64,000 nucleotides of DNA from Balamuthia mandrillaris (Eukaryota; Discosea; Longamoebia; Balamuthiidae): the NCBI GenBank assembly GCA_031835245.1, contig JAVKOQ010000221.1, positions 21,328 to 85,327 on the forward strand. Reading direction: 5' to 3'. A model generated the notes under the pieces. That model ran no database searches, was not told the origin of the DNA, and saw only the letters and a list, made by a program, of their open reading frames with translations. Position 1 is the first letter of the stretch, and the number at the start of each line of letters is the position of its first letter. A program made the translations under genes and the position numbers. Positions 10,520 to 22,988 of this stretch are shown here, one piece after another.

Positions 10520-13500
10520 ATGTTGCACCAGTTGTTTCTGGAACAAGCTAGCCGGCTACCACAGCAACCTGCAGTCATTTCTTATGAGAATGTAACATTA
10601 GACCGAGTACTTGAAGCTCAAGAGAACCCTTCCTCTTTGGTACACGAGCTTCCGCTTCGTTCCTGCTCCTATGCTGAGCTAGAACGACGCTCCGCCGTAC
10701 TTGCGGTTAGAATTCTCTTCATCAGTGGTTGGACAACAAGCCTGCGCATAGACTGACCACCACCTCTTCTCACAGGGTCGCCTGCGAAGCTCGTGGGCAA
10801 ACCTCGTTGAGGAATCAATTGGTTCCTCAAGCCAGCCCTTGGTGGCAGTGCAGCTGCAGCCCTCTCTCGATTTGATAGTGGCCATTCTCGCTGTGATGAG
10901 GGCTGGCGCCGTTTATGTGCCGCTAGAACCTTCCCTGCCTTGGAGAAGAAAAAAAGAAATGCTTCGTATGCTTCCTATCACGCTTCTACTCACCGAACCA
11001 ACCATATGGCGGAAGGAAAGGCAACACTGGCTTCTCTCCTCCACTTCTTCCCACGGTCGCCCTACATTAGAAGAAGAAGAGGAGGAGGAGGAGGAGAAGG
11101 AGGAGGAGAAGGAGGAGGAGGAAACAAACCCCAGTCTCCAGTTTATTCAGGAGGTAGTATTCATTGGCCACTATGATGCTGATGATGACCATGTACAGCC
11201 CAGAGAAAAAGCACAAAAGGAGGCGGTTCCTACCTCTGATTGCGGCCAAAGCAGCAACAATAACAGCGAGGACGTTTTGAATCAACAGCAAAGGCAAACA
11301 CTGGGGTTCAACAACCCGAAAACTAATGACAACATGCTTGCCTACGTTATGTTCACATCGGGTACAACAGGTTCACCTTGTCCTGTCCGCGTCTTTCATA
11401 CTTGGTGCGTTATGTCTTGTCTTCATCGATGGTAGAAGGATGGGGGATGATAGCTATATTTGGTATCATTGTACATTGGAGAAAAGCTGCTAACCTGATG
11501 GTAGCGCAGCGTCGTTGAACCAAATATCAAAGCACTCGGCACTCTTTGGAAAGTAAGCACTGAAGATACAGTCTTTATGGCTTCTCCTATCACTTTCGAC
11601 CCGTCGGTACAGTTTCCGATCTACTAGCTTCCTCTGTTTAATTCGCTGATCGGAGGCATGCTTTCTTCAACTCCTTTCCATAGATTGTGGAGATATTTAT
11701 GGCACTAGCATACGGTGCCTGTCTTTTGGTGGTGCCACAACAAATTAAGCTGGCCCCACAGGCTCTAACGTATCTGTTTCGTCGTCATTCTGCAAGCAAC
11801 CCCCTCTTTCTTACGTACACTTGACGTCTCCTCGCTTTGCCGGCTTAAAGTATTGGCTTCTGGCGGAGAGCCATTTCCCGTCGATGTAGCCAGGCGTATG
11901 CAACAACGGGACTCTGCCAGTGACGTTCGCCCTCGTTTGTTCAATTTATATGGTATTTTTGCTATTTCTTGTCTAGATGTCGTGATAAGCAAGAGTTTAA
12001 TCAACTTATTATCTACGCTAACCGTGCACGAACTGCTTCATAAGGAACAACGGAATGCTCTGTGGTATTATGTCCTTCATGACCATTATTTTCTTGCCCG
12101 AACTAATATTACGTCTGGTGGTAGTGGGCGACAGTGGCAGAACTTTCAAATTGGGGTAAGAAGGAGGCATTTGTAAAACAGGAGAGAATTCCGCTAGGCA
12201 AGCCCTTCCCGGGAACTCAACTCGAGCTGCGTTCCCTTTGTAATGGACATATACTTCAACAATGGGAACCGGGTACCGTTGCGGAAATATGCATTGGAGG
12301 GCCAACCAGAGTGTGCCTTGTTAACAACGAGGATCATGGGCAGAGGTAAGCTACTGTCTTATGTTTATCCTTTGTTTGTTTTTGTTATCCTAAATGTACT
12401 TGAGTTGCTTAGGCTGCGTGATACGGGCGATTTGGTTAGAGTATTAGGCGATTTGCAGCTTGTATATGTTGGGCGAAGGTTACTCACCCCTGACTTTGCC
12501 TACTGCTCCACTCTACTCTTTACTGACGGAAGCACAGCGATAACCAGGTCAAAATCCTAGGACAGCGTCTGCAATTAGAAGAAATAGAGCATGTTATCTC
12601 TCATATTCCTTGCGTTCAAGGATGCAAGTAAGTAATCTCAAAAACGCATTGCAGTTTTTTATTAATACGTGCGGCTGCCTGTTCTTTTGAGGGTTCTATC
12701 TTTGAAAACAGGAGGATACAATCCTTCCTTGCTAGCCTTTATCGCCGCTGATGTTTATTATCCAGAGCAAACAGAAGGTAGTTTTGTTTGCTCCAAGTTT
12801 GACAGTTTTATGATTACTGATATCGCGCAGATATCTTGCTATCAGTAAGGCAACAATGCAACCAACGCTTACCTGGGTATATGTCTCCAACGTCTATCTA
12901 TGTATTACCCACGCTTCCGCTTGGAACGCATGACAAAGTAGATGCATCGCTCCTTCTCAACCATCATTTGCATTTGAGCAAATGGCGTTTGCAAACATGT
13001 TCACGACAGGACGTTACCCTCAGAGCACTCGAAACTGCCCTATTGCGTTTTGTTGAAGCAAGGTTTGGAGAAGATGCTATTCACCAAAATTTTTGGAGAC
13101 ACAAACACCTGCTATCCCTAGGGGCAACGTCAATCGATATTGCTAAGGTAAGGTTGAATCATTGTAAAAATTATGCTAAGCAAATCTAGTTGTTGACAGG
13201 TCTGGGGGATGCTCTGCACTCAGCTGGCGTAGGCGTAAGGGAAGACACTGCCTTCCGCAATGAAGCATTAAATATTTTGCTACATAAACCTATCATAGAT
13301 GCACTCCCCCTTTTGATGGATACACTATCCTCACTCAAGCGTTCATCACCCACGAGCACCAAAGAGCTCAACCAACCACCAACAAGATTCCGCTTTGCTA
13401 ATACCGAAGCCCGGTACGATAAGGCTACCACCCTCTTCATCATAGCCCTTTCGCTTACTATCATCTCCTCCTTCGTCTTTCTCGAAAATTCTTTTCTCTT

Positions 13501-15393
13501 TTCTCTTTTCTCTTTTCTCTTTTCTCTTTTCTCTTTGCTCTTTGACTTGAAGCGGAAAGGAAATGTCATCCTTTATCCCAACTTGGGCCATCAGCAAACG
13601 AAACTCCTTTAGCAAATTTGGAGAAAATCCGATAACCTGGAATCCTTTTGAACACACGAAAGTACCTGGCTACTTTGGATTGCGATGGAAGGTCTTTCTA
13701 GAAAAGGTCTCTATTTCTCATCTCATCTCATCTCTCTCTCCCTCTCACTCTCTCAGGGCCAACGCTTCCTATCCTGTAATCCACTTTAGTGCATTGATTC
13801 TTCACCCTTGATCGTCGGCCAGAAGGACAGTGGAGACCCAGTACGTACTTGCGTCATGCACGATATTCGTCCTTATTAATCCTTTTCTCAGAGAATCTTC
13901 ATTGGTTCTCATTCTGGCCTATTTGTGGCGTTGTCAGTTTCAACTGGGAACATTATATGGAAACAACGCCTTGGTGGCCGGATCGAGAGTACTGCAGCAG
14001 TTGTTAGAAAAGGTACCACTCCTGCTGCATTTGATCTTGGTGTAACTTTTTGTTGTGAACAGAAATTGTTGTGGGGTGCTATGATAAAAGACTCTATTTC
14101 CTTGACGCTGAAACTGGCACTATAAACTGGAGTTTCGCAACAGGCGGGGAGGTCAAATGGTAGCACCAACGGGTTTTTTTGATAAAATTTATGTTGTTTA
14201 TGAGATAAAGATTAGCTAACTTGGCTTTTATACGTACGCAGCACCCCGTGTGTTGATGGTGACACTTGTTTTGTTTGGTGTGGTAGTCATGATCACTATC
14301 TTTATTGTTTGGATAGCAAGGCACGAACTTGTTATTGGAAGCTTGATTGCTCAGGCGCAGTATGTATTTACCGAAATTTGTTTCTTTTGGTTCCTCCGTT
14401 TTTTTTTCTTATCATTATTTTCATTGCTTTCTTCTTTCCGTTTATACCCTTCTTTCTTTATTGTTGTTACAATCCTGTTTCTGTTTACGTTTGCTGTCCT
14501 AACTGGGGTTGCAACAGGTCTTTTCATCACCGACAATATCTGGGGGATGTTTATACGTGGGTTCACATTCAGGCAAGTTTTTTTGCATTAACTTAGTGCC
14601 ATCATCAGGTATTTATGTTATTTTAGAACCTTGCACCTACTCCACTACAACAACACATCTCGAACGAATAACGCAGGTAGTAACTCGTACGCCGTTGCTT
14701 GGGAACGTTCGTTTGTAGCACCTATCTTTTCCTCCCCAGTCGTTGATGCAAGACAAGAGGTCGTTGCATTTGGTTGTTGTGACGGAAAACTTTATGCTCT
14801 CAACTGCAGGACTGGTGAAATGGTAAATATACAAAGAAGAAAAATAGCGAGAGAATGTTCTCGACACTGAATGAAATGATTTACCCGTGCAGATATGGAG
14901 CTTTACAACATGTGCGCCTGTATTCTCATCTCCATCCTTGTGGCACGGTACTCTTTGGTTTGGTGCCCATGACCACAAGCTTTACTGTTGTGAGCTCTCT
15001 AGTGGTAGTCTACTGGCCGAGATCGAGACTCCAGATGCCGTGAATGCTACACCCTGCTTGGTTTCAGTTCCTTGTGCTGGTGCGTATCTGTTTAACATTC
15101 GTAACTAGTGGGTGCTGCTCGTGGCACTGACCAAACACATCACAGATGTAGACTTGCTTGTTAGTTGCTCCGTAAATGGATCCCTGTTGCTGATGTCAGT
15201 ACCCAGAAAGTCTTCTGCAGAGCCTTCTTCCCCAAATCACCCAAGGGACACACAGGAAGGCGTGACATGTTCCCCACACGTGCTTTCCCAAGTCTTACTT
15301 CCTGGCAAATTGTTTGCCTCCCCAGTGATTCTTAGTGGGTCGATGTTTGTGCCGTGCAGGGATGACTACCTTTACTGCTTTGGTTTAGTGTAA
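10520..15393 (+). CDS. AASDH: AASDH-like adenylation/carrier/PQQ-repeat protein (ACSF4)
   Basis: This matches the animal AASDH (acyl-CoA synthetase family member 4) layout: an AMP-forming adenylation domain, a phosphopantetheine carrier domain, and a C-terminal beta-propeller of PQQ-like repeats. Readable landmarks in order are [13 protein letters not shown] (start), [12 protein letters not shown] (P-loop), [45 protein letters not shown] (carrier Ser), then repeats [77 protein letters not shown], and the final [12 protein letters not shown]. Human AASDH has been implicated in beta-alanine or lysine-related metabolism, but its substrate is unsettled. About 17 exons. A Glu-rich insertion (GAG repeats near 11075-11130) lies before the P-loop. 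Oddity: the frame shifts near 11779-11795, between LF and VILQATP, without a usable intron. Confidence 0.88.
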
Positions 15394-15436
15394 GGATGGA
15401 TTGGATTATTACAATACTCCATCATCTTCTTCTTTG

Positions 15437-15627
15437 CAACACTTTTTGGCCCCCTCTTTTACCCCACTTCACAACACTTGTTGCCAAGCACAACTCCTCC
15501 AGCAAGGAATTTTCTGGAATGAGCACCCCCGCAAGGCGAAGATTGATGCGTGATTTCAAGAGGCTTCAAGAAGACCCTCCTTCTGGCTTGTGACAACAAC
15601 ATAATGGTGTGGCATGCTGTCATCTTT
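15437..15627 (+). pseudogene. Truncated duplicate of RAD6/UBC2 5' UTR and exon 1
   Basis: This block is nearly identical to 48006-48210, which covers the 5' UTR and first exon of the RAD6-type E2 gene, in the same orientation. Its ATG (15519) opens [20 protein letters not shown], but a 14-nt deletion after PPSG brings an immediate TGA at 15591-15593. Similarity stops about two bases before the end of the parental exon, and nothing resembling exon 2 follows. It sits in the gap between AASDH and the P4-ATPase. The only other differences I see are one or two substitutions, so the duplication is recent (or an assembly artefact). Confidence 0.85.
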
Positions 15628-15846
15628 TTTTGTCGCCAAAAAACTCGTTAGAATAGTATTAGTTGGGTATTTCGATAATTGTATAATATTTTGTAATTAT
15701 TGTCTACATATATCAATAGTTTCGATTTGGGTTATCTTTGCAATTGTGCCTTCCTACCGCGGAGCAGGACTTCCCGCGGGAGAACGCTTAGCCCTTTGCT
15801 GCTGGTGCTGGTCCTGCTGGCTGCCAAAGTTTTTTCGTGCAGCGGC

Positions 15847-16559
15847 ATGAAAGAACAGAGCCAGCACCAAGCTCCCTCTCAATCCGCAGCTACTCGTTGG
15901 CTGACACGCTTTAGGACGGTGGCACTGCGAAAGAAGAGCGAGAGAACAGGATGGAAACAGAGGAAAATACAGTTCAACAGAGATGCCCAACGCTTTGGGT
16001 TTCTGTGGACAGCAAGGCAGCGACTCGGACAGCGGGTCCTTGCTGCATTTCCTTTGTGGAAACGAAGCTACGAAACAGGGCCAGTGCGTACTATCCATTG
16101 CAATCTTGAGAACAAGCTGTTCCGCACAAACTCCATAAGTACCACCAAATACACTCCCTTGACCTTCATTCCTAAGAACCTTGCCGAACAATTTGGCAGG
16201 TTTGCAAACATTTGGTTTTTGGTCATTGCTATCTTGCAGGTTCTTGTTCTTCTTCTTCTTCTTCTTCTTCTTGTTCTTCTTCTTCTTGTTCTTCTTGTTC
16301 TTCTTCTTCTTCTTCTTCTTCTTCTTCTTCTTCTTGTTCTTCTTCTCTTTCTTCTCCTCCTGCTCCTGCTCCTCTTCCTCTTCCTCTGTTTTGTTTATTG
16401 CAATGCCAGAGAGCCGGATTGTGCTTACTGATACTCCTTGCGTTGTTCCCCTCCAAGTTTATACCGCAAATAACTCCCCTCAATCCTGCAGCAAGCGTCG
16501 TCCCTCTTGTTCTCGTCTTACTTGTCACGGGCATCAAAGAAGCCTATGAGGACATGGTA

Positions 16560-16606
<47 letters not shown>

Positions 16607-19600
16607 TCTCTTTGTTGCTTGTCTAACAACCAAAGCAGAAACGCAGGCAGAGTGACAGAAGTGTGAATAACAGGCAGGTTGAGGTGCTGGTGGATGGAAG
16701 GCTGCAACTGGTGCCATGGCGCAAGGTAGCGATACTTTTAAAAGATGTTTTACTCCTCCACCCTCCTCATCAAGGGACCTTACCCGTCGCGACCACATAA
16801 AAAAGGTACGAGTGGGACAGGTCTTGCGGATAAAATGTGATGAAGACATTCCTGCCGATGTTATTTTGTTGAACTCCAGCAACGCAGATGGACTGGCATA
16901 TTTGGAAACTGCAAACTTGGATGGGTATTTATTTTTTCTTCTGCCTCTTGACTGCGGCAATACAGATCTGAAATTGATTGATGACAGGGAGACCAACCTC
17001 AAAGTAAGGCAAGCTTTGCCAGACACCGTAGGCTTTAGTGTTGAGGATGTCACCAACAATCCACTGGTCATCCAATGCGAGCACCCTAATCCCGAATTGT
17101 ACAACTTTGAAGGAACCATTAAGCTACCAACTCAAGCAACAGATTTACCTTTAAATTTAGAACAAACCCTTTGGAGGGTACCTACGTTGTTCCACCCACA
17201 CCCTCCCTATTGTCTTTATCTCTTAAGTGTTGGTTACTTGTGGAATAGGGGTGCGTTTTGAGAAATACAAAGTGGGTTCTAGCAGTGGTGGTGTATGCTG
17301 GTATGGATAGTAAAATAATGAAAAACGCCAGGTTTAGCACTTTCTCCTTATTATTTCAATCATTTTTTTTTAAAAAACTTTCATTTCGTTCTCTCCTACA
17401 GGCCACCTCCATACAAACGGAGTTCGTTGGAAAAAGATATGAATAGGACAATATTAACTGTATTTGCCTTCATCCTTTCAGTAGACCTGCTGGGCGGCAT
17501 CTTTGCTGCTGTTTGGTTTGCTGCAGAAGGACGTAATCAAACGTATGGTGTTTTATTTGATTTTATTATTTATATTTGGTGTTTCTTTGTTGTATGTTGC
17601 TTACTTCAATATGGGCAATTAAAATGAAGCTATTTGAGACTGGAAGACATGGACGAAAACGCTGGCGTAGTTGGCGTCTTGGCTTTTTTTTCTTACGTCA
17701 TTCTATTGCACTCCATGGTCCCGATCTCACTTTATATGTACCTCGAGCTGATAAAGGTCATAACAGCTAGTCACATAAATTCTGACCTTGATATGTACCA
17801 CAGTGAAACGGATACACCAGCAAAGGCAAACACTTCAAACCTGGCTGAGGAATTAGGCCAAGTAGTAACCTTTCTCTTTTGTTGCTATCTCTTTTTTGTT
17901 AGATTTAACAAGATTATTTCATAGATTGAATTTATATTTTCGGACAAAACGGGGACCCTTACGAGTAATGAGATGTTTTTCAAATGTTGCAGCATTAATG
18001 GAAAATCTTATGGAATCGCTCCACAAGACTCCGAGATCGGTCAATCTAGCGACACAGAACGTAACATGGAAGGTATGGAGCCTTCAGATGAGGTAGGTAC
18101 CTCTTTATGCCATTGTTACCATTTAGCATGTCCTTCTAAACAACTGTAGGCTTATATCTTCAGAGATCCCAAACTGTTTGAAGATATCGACAATGATTCC
18201 AGCGACATGATCCGTATGTTCTTCAAACTGCTGGCCCTCTGCCACTCTGTCATCATTGCAAATTCGAGCGACGATGGTTTCTACTCCTCTTTTACCTCTC
18301 TATTCTTCTTTCTTGCCTGTTCTCTCATGATAACAAATAGATGTCTGCGAGGATGCCGGTCATTTTCGTGCAGAGGATGACGAAGTTGCTAGAAGAACCA
18401 TCGTATATCAGGCCTCGTCACCAGACGAAGCTGCTCTTGTTGCAGGCGCCCAGCGCTTTGGCTTTGAGTTTATTGTATTTGTTATGTTTGTTGAAAAGCA
18501 CTATGAACCTTCACTCACGCGTTTTTTTTTTCACCCAAATAGGCACGAACTCCTGCTCAGCTATGCTTAAGGGTTGATGAAACAGAGGAAGAATGGGAGC
18601 TGTTGAATATTCTTGAATTTAACAGTGACCGAAAGCGTATGTCTGTATTAGTTAGACGTCCCGAAGATGGTTGGTTATTAGCTGATTTTGCTTTTTGTTT
18701 CTGTCCGTAGATGTTTTACTTGCTAATACGTAATGCGTTTATGCGTCTTTCAGGTCAAATCATTTTGCTTTGCAAGGGAGCAGACTCTGTCATTTATAAT
18801 CGTTTAGCGAAGAAGCAAAAGCTAGAGGATATCGAGGACAAAACGTATCAGCACTTAAAGCAATTCGCTAACCTTGGTCTACGTACCCTGTGCATGGCCT
18901 TTCGGGAAATACCAGAAGAAGAGTATGAATCATGGGCCGAGCAGTACGCAGTTGCTGCCCTGCAGATTAAAGGCCGAGATGATGCGGTGTGTAATCAAGA
19001 ACTGCGTCTTGCTTTTATGTTAACATTTATCTTCATGTGTAATTACAGATTGATGCTGTGGCAGAACAAATTGAAACCGACTTACAGCTGCTCGGGGCTA
19101 CCGCCGTTGAGGATCGCTTGCAGGAAGGAGTGCCTGAAGCAATAGACACCTTGTTAAGGGTAAACGCCAATCATTAGCAACTCACCATTTTGACGTGCTA
19201 ATCTGAATCTTATAGGCCGGCATCAAAATGTGGGTGTTGACAGGAGATAAAATGGAAACAGCAATTAACATAGGCTTTTCATGTTCTCTGTTGGAAGAGG
19301 ATATGCAACTCCTCATATTTTCCTCTGAACCAACAGAGAACGGTAGAGTTCCTATCAGAAACCACAGAGACGCCATGGCTCAGTTACGGGCTTATGCTAA
19401 TTCCTACTTCTCCGATATTGATTGTAGTAATTGGCAAGACGAATATGCTGCTGCCCCAGGAGAAAGCTCTTCTAGCGTGCAGTGTGCAGACACAGCCAAC
19501 GAAGACTTACACTCGTTTTACCGTGAGGACGACAGCGACGTCGAAATGATCTCCAGCTCCACATCAATTCGCACATCTACAAAAAATAAAACCGGGAACG

Positions 19601-21862
19601 CTGAGAGACAGGTTTGTAAATTGTCTAACTCTTCTTGGTTTTCATTTACCTAACTCAATTCTATGGCACCCTGCTCCTGGTAAGCAATCCTATGCAGTGA
19701 TAATTGACGGTGACTCCCTCGGCCACTTTGTTCCTCACGACGGCACGTTTAATGCATCGAGTGCCCAATTTCTTCAACTTGCCATGAGGTGTAAAGTGCT
19801 CATATGTTGCCGAGTTTCTCCTCTTCAAAAATCGCTTGTGGTTTCCTTGGTGAAACAAGGCATCAGAGCCACCACGCTAGCTATCGGTGACGGCGCTAAC
19901 GATGTACCTATGATCCAATCGTCGCACGTTGGTACGTAGCGCGTCGCTCCTCTTCCTCACACACGCACACACAATAATGTCAATATATATTCACCCCTTA
20001 ATGTTTCATAGGTGTGGGCATTAGTGGCAAAGAAGGGAGGCAAGCTGTATTGGCTGCTGACTATGCGATAGCGCAATTTCGCTTTTTGGTCCCGTTACTG
20101 TTGGTGCATGGACACTGGTCCTATAGGCGTATGGCTGTACTCCTGCTTTATTCATTCTATAAGAATGTAGTATTCGGGCTGTCGAACTTTTGGTTTGGCG
20201 TGCTTAACGGCTTTTCATCACAGGTACCTTCATTCAATTTATTGTTTGCACTTTATTCGTTTTACATGGCTAATTTTATTCAATGGGGTCTGTGTGCAGA
20301 CCTTGTATGAAAGTTGGGCCGTGAGTATGTACAACGTTTTATTTACAGGATTGCCCATTCTAGCTGTTGCCATTTTTGATAGGGTTAGTTTTTCTCTACG
20401 CTCTAGCCTTTTCGTTAAACATACCCATTTCTTTATGTTCTTAATCGATTTTATTGCCACTGTCCTGTTGGTTTGTATTTGAATATTTGAAGGCAAATTC
20501 AAAACAGGTGCGTGAAATTTGTATTTCTCCTCTTTTTCAAAACAAAAAAGCCACACATTCTCCACGAACGACGCCGCTCCTGCCAATGCATAAGGAGTTT
20601 AACGTTGCCCGATGGAGCCAGGGATGTGGTGGGCGATGGGCGGGCGATTAAAAGCCTCATAGTCCTGTCGCTCGACCACACTCTCTGCTAAAACATTCAT
20701 TGTGTGGGATTTCTCACCTGTGTTATTTTGAATCTATAAGGAGTTATTGGCCTATCCCCAACTATACCAACGTGGCTTACGCAAACAAGAGGTGCTTCCT
20801 ATCCTTTCCATTCTCAGCTACCTGCCTCTTACAATGCTTAAATTTAAAGTTTTCAACCATCAAATATTGGAAATGGCAACTGTTAGGCGTATACCAGTCA
20901 GTGGTTGCCTTTTTCTTTGGTATGGGAGCCTTCAGCAACGGCAACGTTTCTAGTAGTGGACGAGTATTGGACCTTTTTGGTATGGGACACACAATTATGC
21001 TGACCGTTATCCTCATTGTTACTGCACGTGTGTCCTTACTCACAAGGTACGTTGAATGGCTTTGTGTGGCGATGAAATGCATTTTTTTTTTGACATGTTT
21101 ACATCCAATTCTCCTAGTACATGGACGCTTTACAACCATGGGGCTATAACCTTCAGTCTTCTCCTTTGGTTTTTATTTATTATTGCCTTTTCATTCATTC
21201 CTGACAATCCATTGGCTCATCCGGATGAGATTGCCCGCGATCCTTTCAACTGGATGAGCACCGCTGCGTTTTGGTTGACTCCTTTCGTAGCCACGGCGGT
21301 GGCCTGTCTACCCGACATCCTGTATAAATTGTAAGTGATTTTCTCCTTTCCTACCTATTATTCGTGAAACGCACTAATCCTTAGTGAAATATCTTGGGCT
21401 ATGACAGTATAAAGCGCACCTACTTCCCAGAAAACTATCACATTGTGCAAGAGCTGTCTTTGATTGGTCCTACTCCGAGCTCGCCCACAACGGCGCGAAT
21501 AAAAAAGTGCTCATTCGTCTCCAAGCTTCCCCGTATTAACATGTTGCATGGCAAACGCAGATCTGCTGTTGATCTTGACCGTACGATCCTTTTCTTGTCC
21601 CGTGTGAGTTGTTGTTTGAATTCAACCCCGTTCTTGCTCTATGCTCTTAGACACAGGTTTTGCTTTTGCTGAAGATGCTGGCGCCGTTGACCGTCTCAAA
21701 GTTCTTGGCCTTCTTCCTCCCGTGAACGCAACGCCAGGATTAACCCCACAAGAGCTGCTTCCCATCGTCAAAGAAGCTGCCACAATCGAGAAAGACAAAC
21801 AGAAAGAAAAGACAAAAGAAACCGAAACTGAAAGTGATACGGATACAGAAACTGAAACTTGA
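15847..21862 (+). CDS. P4-type phospholipid-transporting ATPase (flippase)
   Basis: This flippase would move aminophospholipids to the cytosolic leaflet of plasma or endomembranes, normally with a CDC50 partner (not in this window). About 22 exons join into a full-length protein. Landmarks: [20 protein letters not shown] (first exon), [36 protein letters not shown] (actuator, the DGET motif), [27 protein letters not shown] (membrane helix 4 with the P4-specific PISL), [13 protein letters not shown] (phosphorylated Asp), [61 protein letters not shown], and the C-terminal membrane region with [18 protein letters not shown] and [17 protein letters not shown] chose the ATG at 15847; the frame is open further upstream but not conserved. 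A (TTC)n tract fills the first intron and a (TC)n tract the second. A short exon of the usual FDxDV segment may be hidden in the 350-nt intron near 20393-20744. The C-terminus is Glu/Thr-rich. Confidence 0.92.
16242..16385. repeat. (TTC)n microsatellite in P4-ATPase intron 1
   Basis: This is an imperfect TTC/TTG-C trinucleotide run inside the intron that begins at about 16240. It keeps all frames open (Ser, Leu or Phe runs on plus, Glu runs on minus), which explains the apparent long open frames here. Confidence 0.85.
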
Positions 21863-22202
21863 ACATTTAAAGTCCCAAGGACAAGGCAAAACAAAAAACA
21901 AAAAACAAGGACAAGTGTACTGTGGAAGAGACAAGACTTCTACGAAGGTTTGGTAACGGGATAATTGGTAATGGTGTATTTGGTGGAAAATGTGGTGGTT
22001 TTTAGTTCAGTGGGTGGGTCCACCCTATTTTTCTTGAAGACTAGTATGAGCACTAAGAAAAAGGCAAACCAGGCAAGGCCGCTACAGTTTGTGAGGGCTG
22101 CCTTCCCTTCAACTTCTTTTGTGTTTGGTTGGGCTAGTTACCATTATATAAATAACAGCGCTTGTTTGCCGCTTATCCTCTCCCGAGCAAAAGGATACGG
22201 AA
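21863..22202. other. Intergenic gap after the flippase gene
   Basis: This roughly 340-bp gap holds the flippase 3' UTR (A-rich, with AAAACAAAAAACAAGG-like sequence near 21885-21910) and the promoter of the GRF zinc-finger gene, with ATTATATAAATAAC (about 22142-22155) as a TATA-like candidate roughly 50 bp before the start codon. Confidence 0.4.
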
Positions 22203-22877
22203 ATGACTGCCAATCTTGCGGAGGCAAATAGGAGCTGCGGCGCTCCGCCACCGTGTTGGTGCCCAATGGCTCGGCCTAGTACTATCGCACAGATCAACCA
22301 AACAGATGGGCTTCATCCAGGCAAGAAGTACTGGCGCTGTGCTAGATGGAGCTGCGCTTTCTTCCAGTGGGCAGGTGCCGTCCAACTTGATGGCATGCAA
22401 CCCGCCAATAACTCCGCACAAAGAAGGGCGAAAGGCTGCCTCCCCTCCCTTCACACTAGAGCTGACAATAGTTGCCAAGGATTGCCTTTCGTTAAAGTGG
22501 CTCCTTGCGTAACTGCACGAACCTCATCCCTTGGTCTGCTCCTTCTTCAACAAATCAACGCAGCAGCCGCAGTCCCTCCTATCACCACCTCTCACCACAA
22601 GCAGCTCCCTACAACACCAACCACCCCGCATTACCAGCAGCAGCTGCAAACACACACAGCACAAGGAGGGCGATCTGCTCTTCTTTGTTCAGAAAAAACG
22701 TGTGGCGCTAACATAAAGAACCCTCAGACGGCCTTCCAGAACAACAACAAGAAGGAGGCTGCTGTTGACAATGAAGGAGAAATTCCTGAGCTAGCCTTTG
22801 CTTGCTCCCCTCCCATTCCCATACCCACAGTAGAAAGAGGGAAGAAGCCCCAACGACTAGTCGGCGAGTTGTCGTAA
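22203..22877 (+). CDS. Small GRF-type zinc-finger protein
   Basis: The N-terminal part fits the GRF zinc finger: CGAPPPCWCPMARPSTIAQ, then HPGKKYWRC and WSCAFFQWAGA, giving the spaced Cys residues and the aromatic FFQW end of the family. GRF fingers bind single-stranded nucleic acid and occur in DNA repair and topoisomerase proteins. They are also common in transposon-encoded proteins. The remaining 150 residues are Gln/Thr/Pro-rich with no recognised domain. As read, it is one exon of 224 residues. Two other frames downstream of the finger also look protein-like (22390-22510 and 22505-22710), so an intron starting just after FFQWA is possible. A TATA-like sequence lies about 50 bp upstream. 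Confidence 0.6.
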   Translation: MTANLAEANRSCGAPPPCWCPMARPSTIAQINQTDGLHPGKKYWRCARWSCAFFQWAGAVQLDGMQPANNSAQRRAKGCLPSLHTRADNSCQGLPFVKVAPCVTARTSSLGLLLLQQINAAAAVPPITTSHHKQLPTTPTTPHYQQQLQTHTAQGGRSALLCSEKTCGANIKNPQTAFQNNNKKEAAVDNEGEIPELAFACSPPIPIPTVERGKKPQRLVGELS

Positions 22878-22988
22878 AAATCCCCCCCTCTTCTTGCTTG
22901 GGCAGGAGAGGCCCTTTCCTGATCCAACGAAAAATGCCCATAATCCACAACCTTGTTATTTTGTTCCCTTTTTCTAATTTTGCTTTAA

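Noticed and set aside
15519-15593. Functional small E2 gene at 15.5 kb
   Set aside because: A 14-nt deletion causes an immediate stop and the active-site exon is absent.
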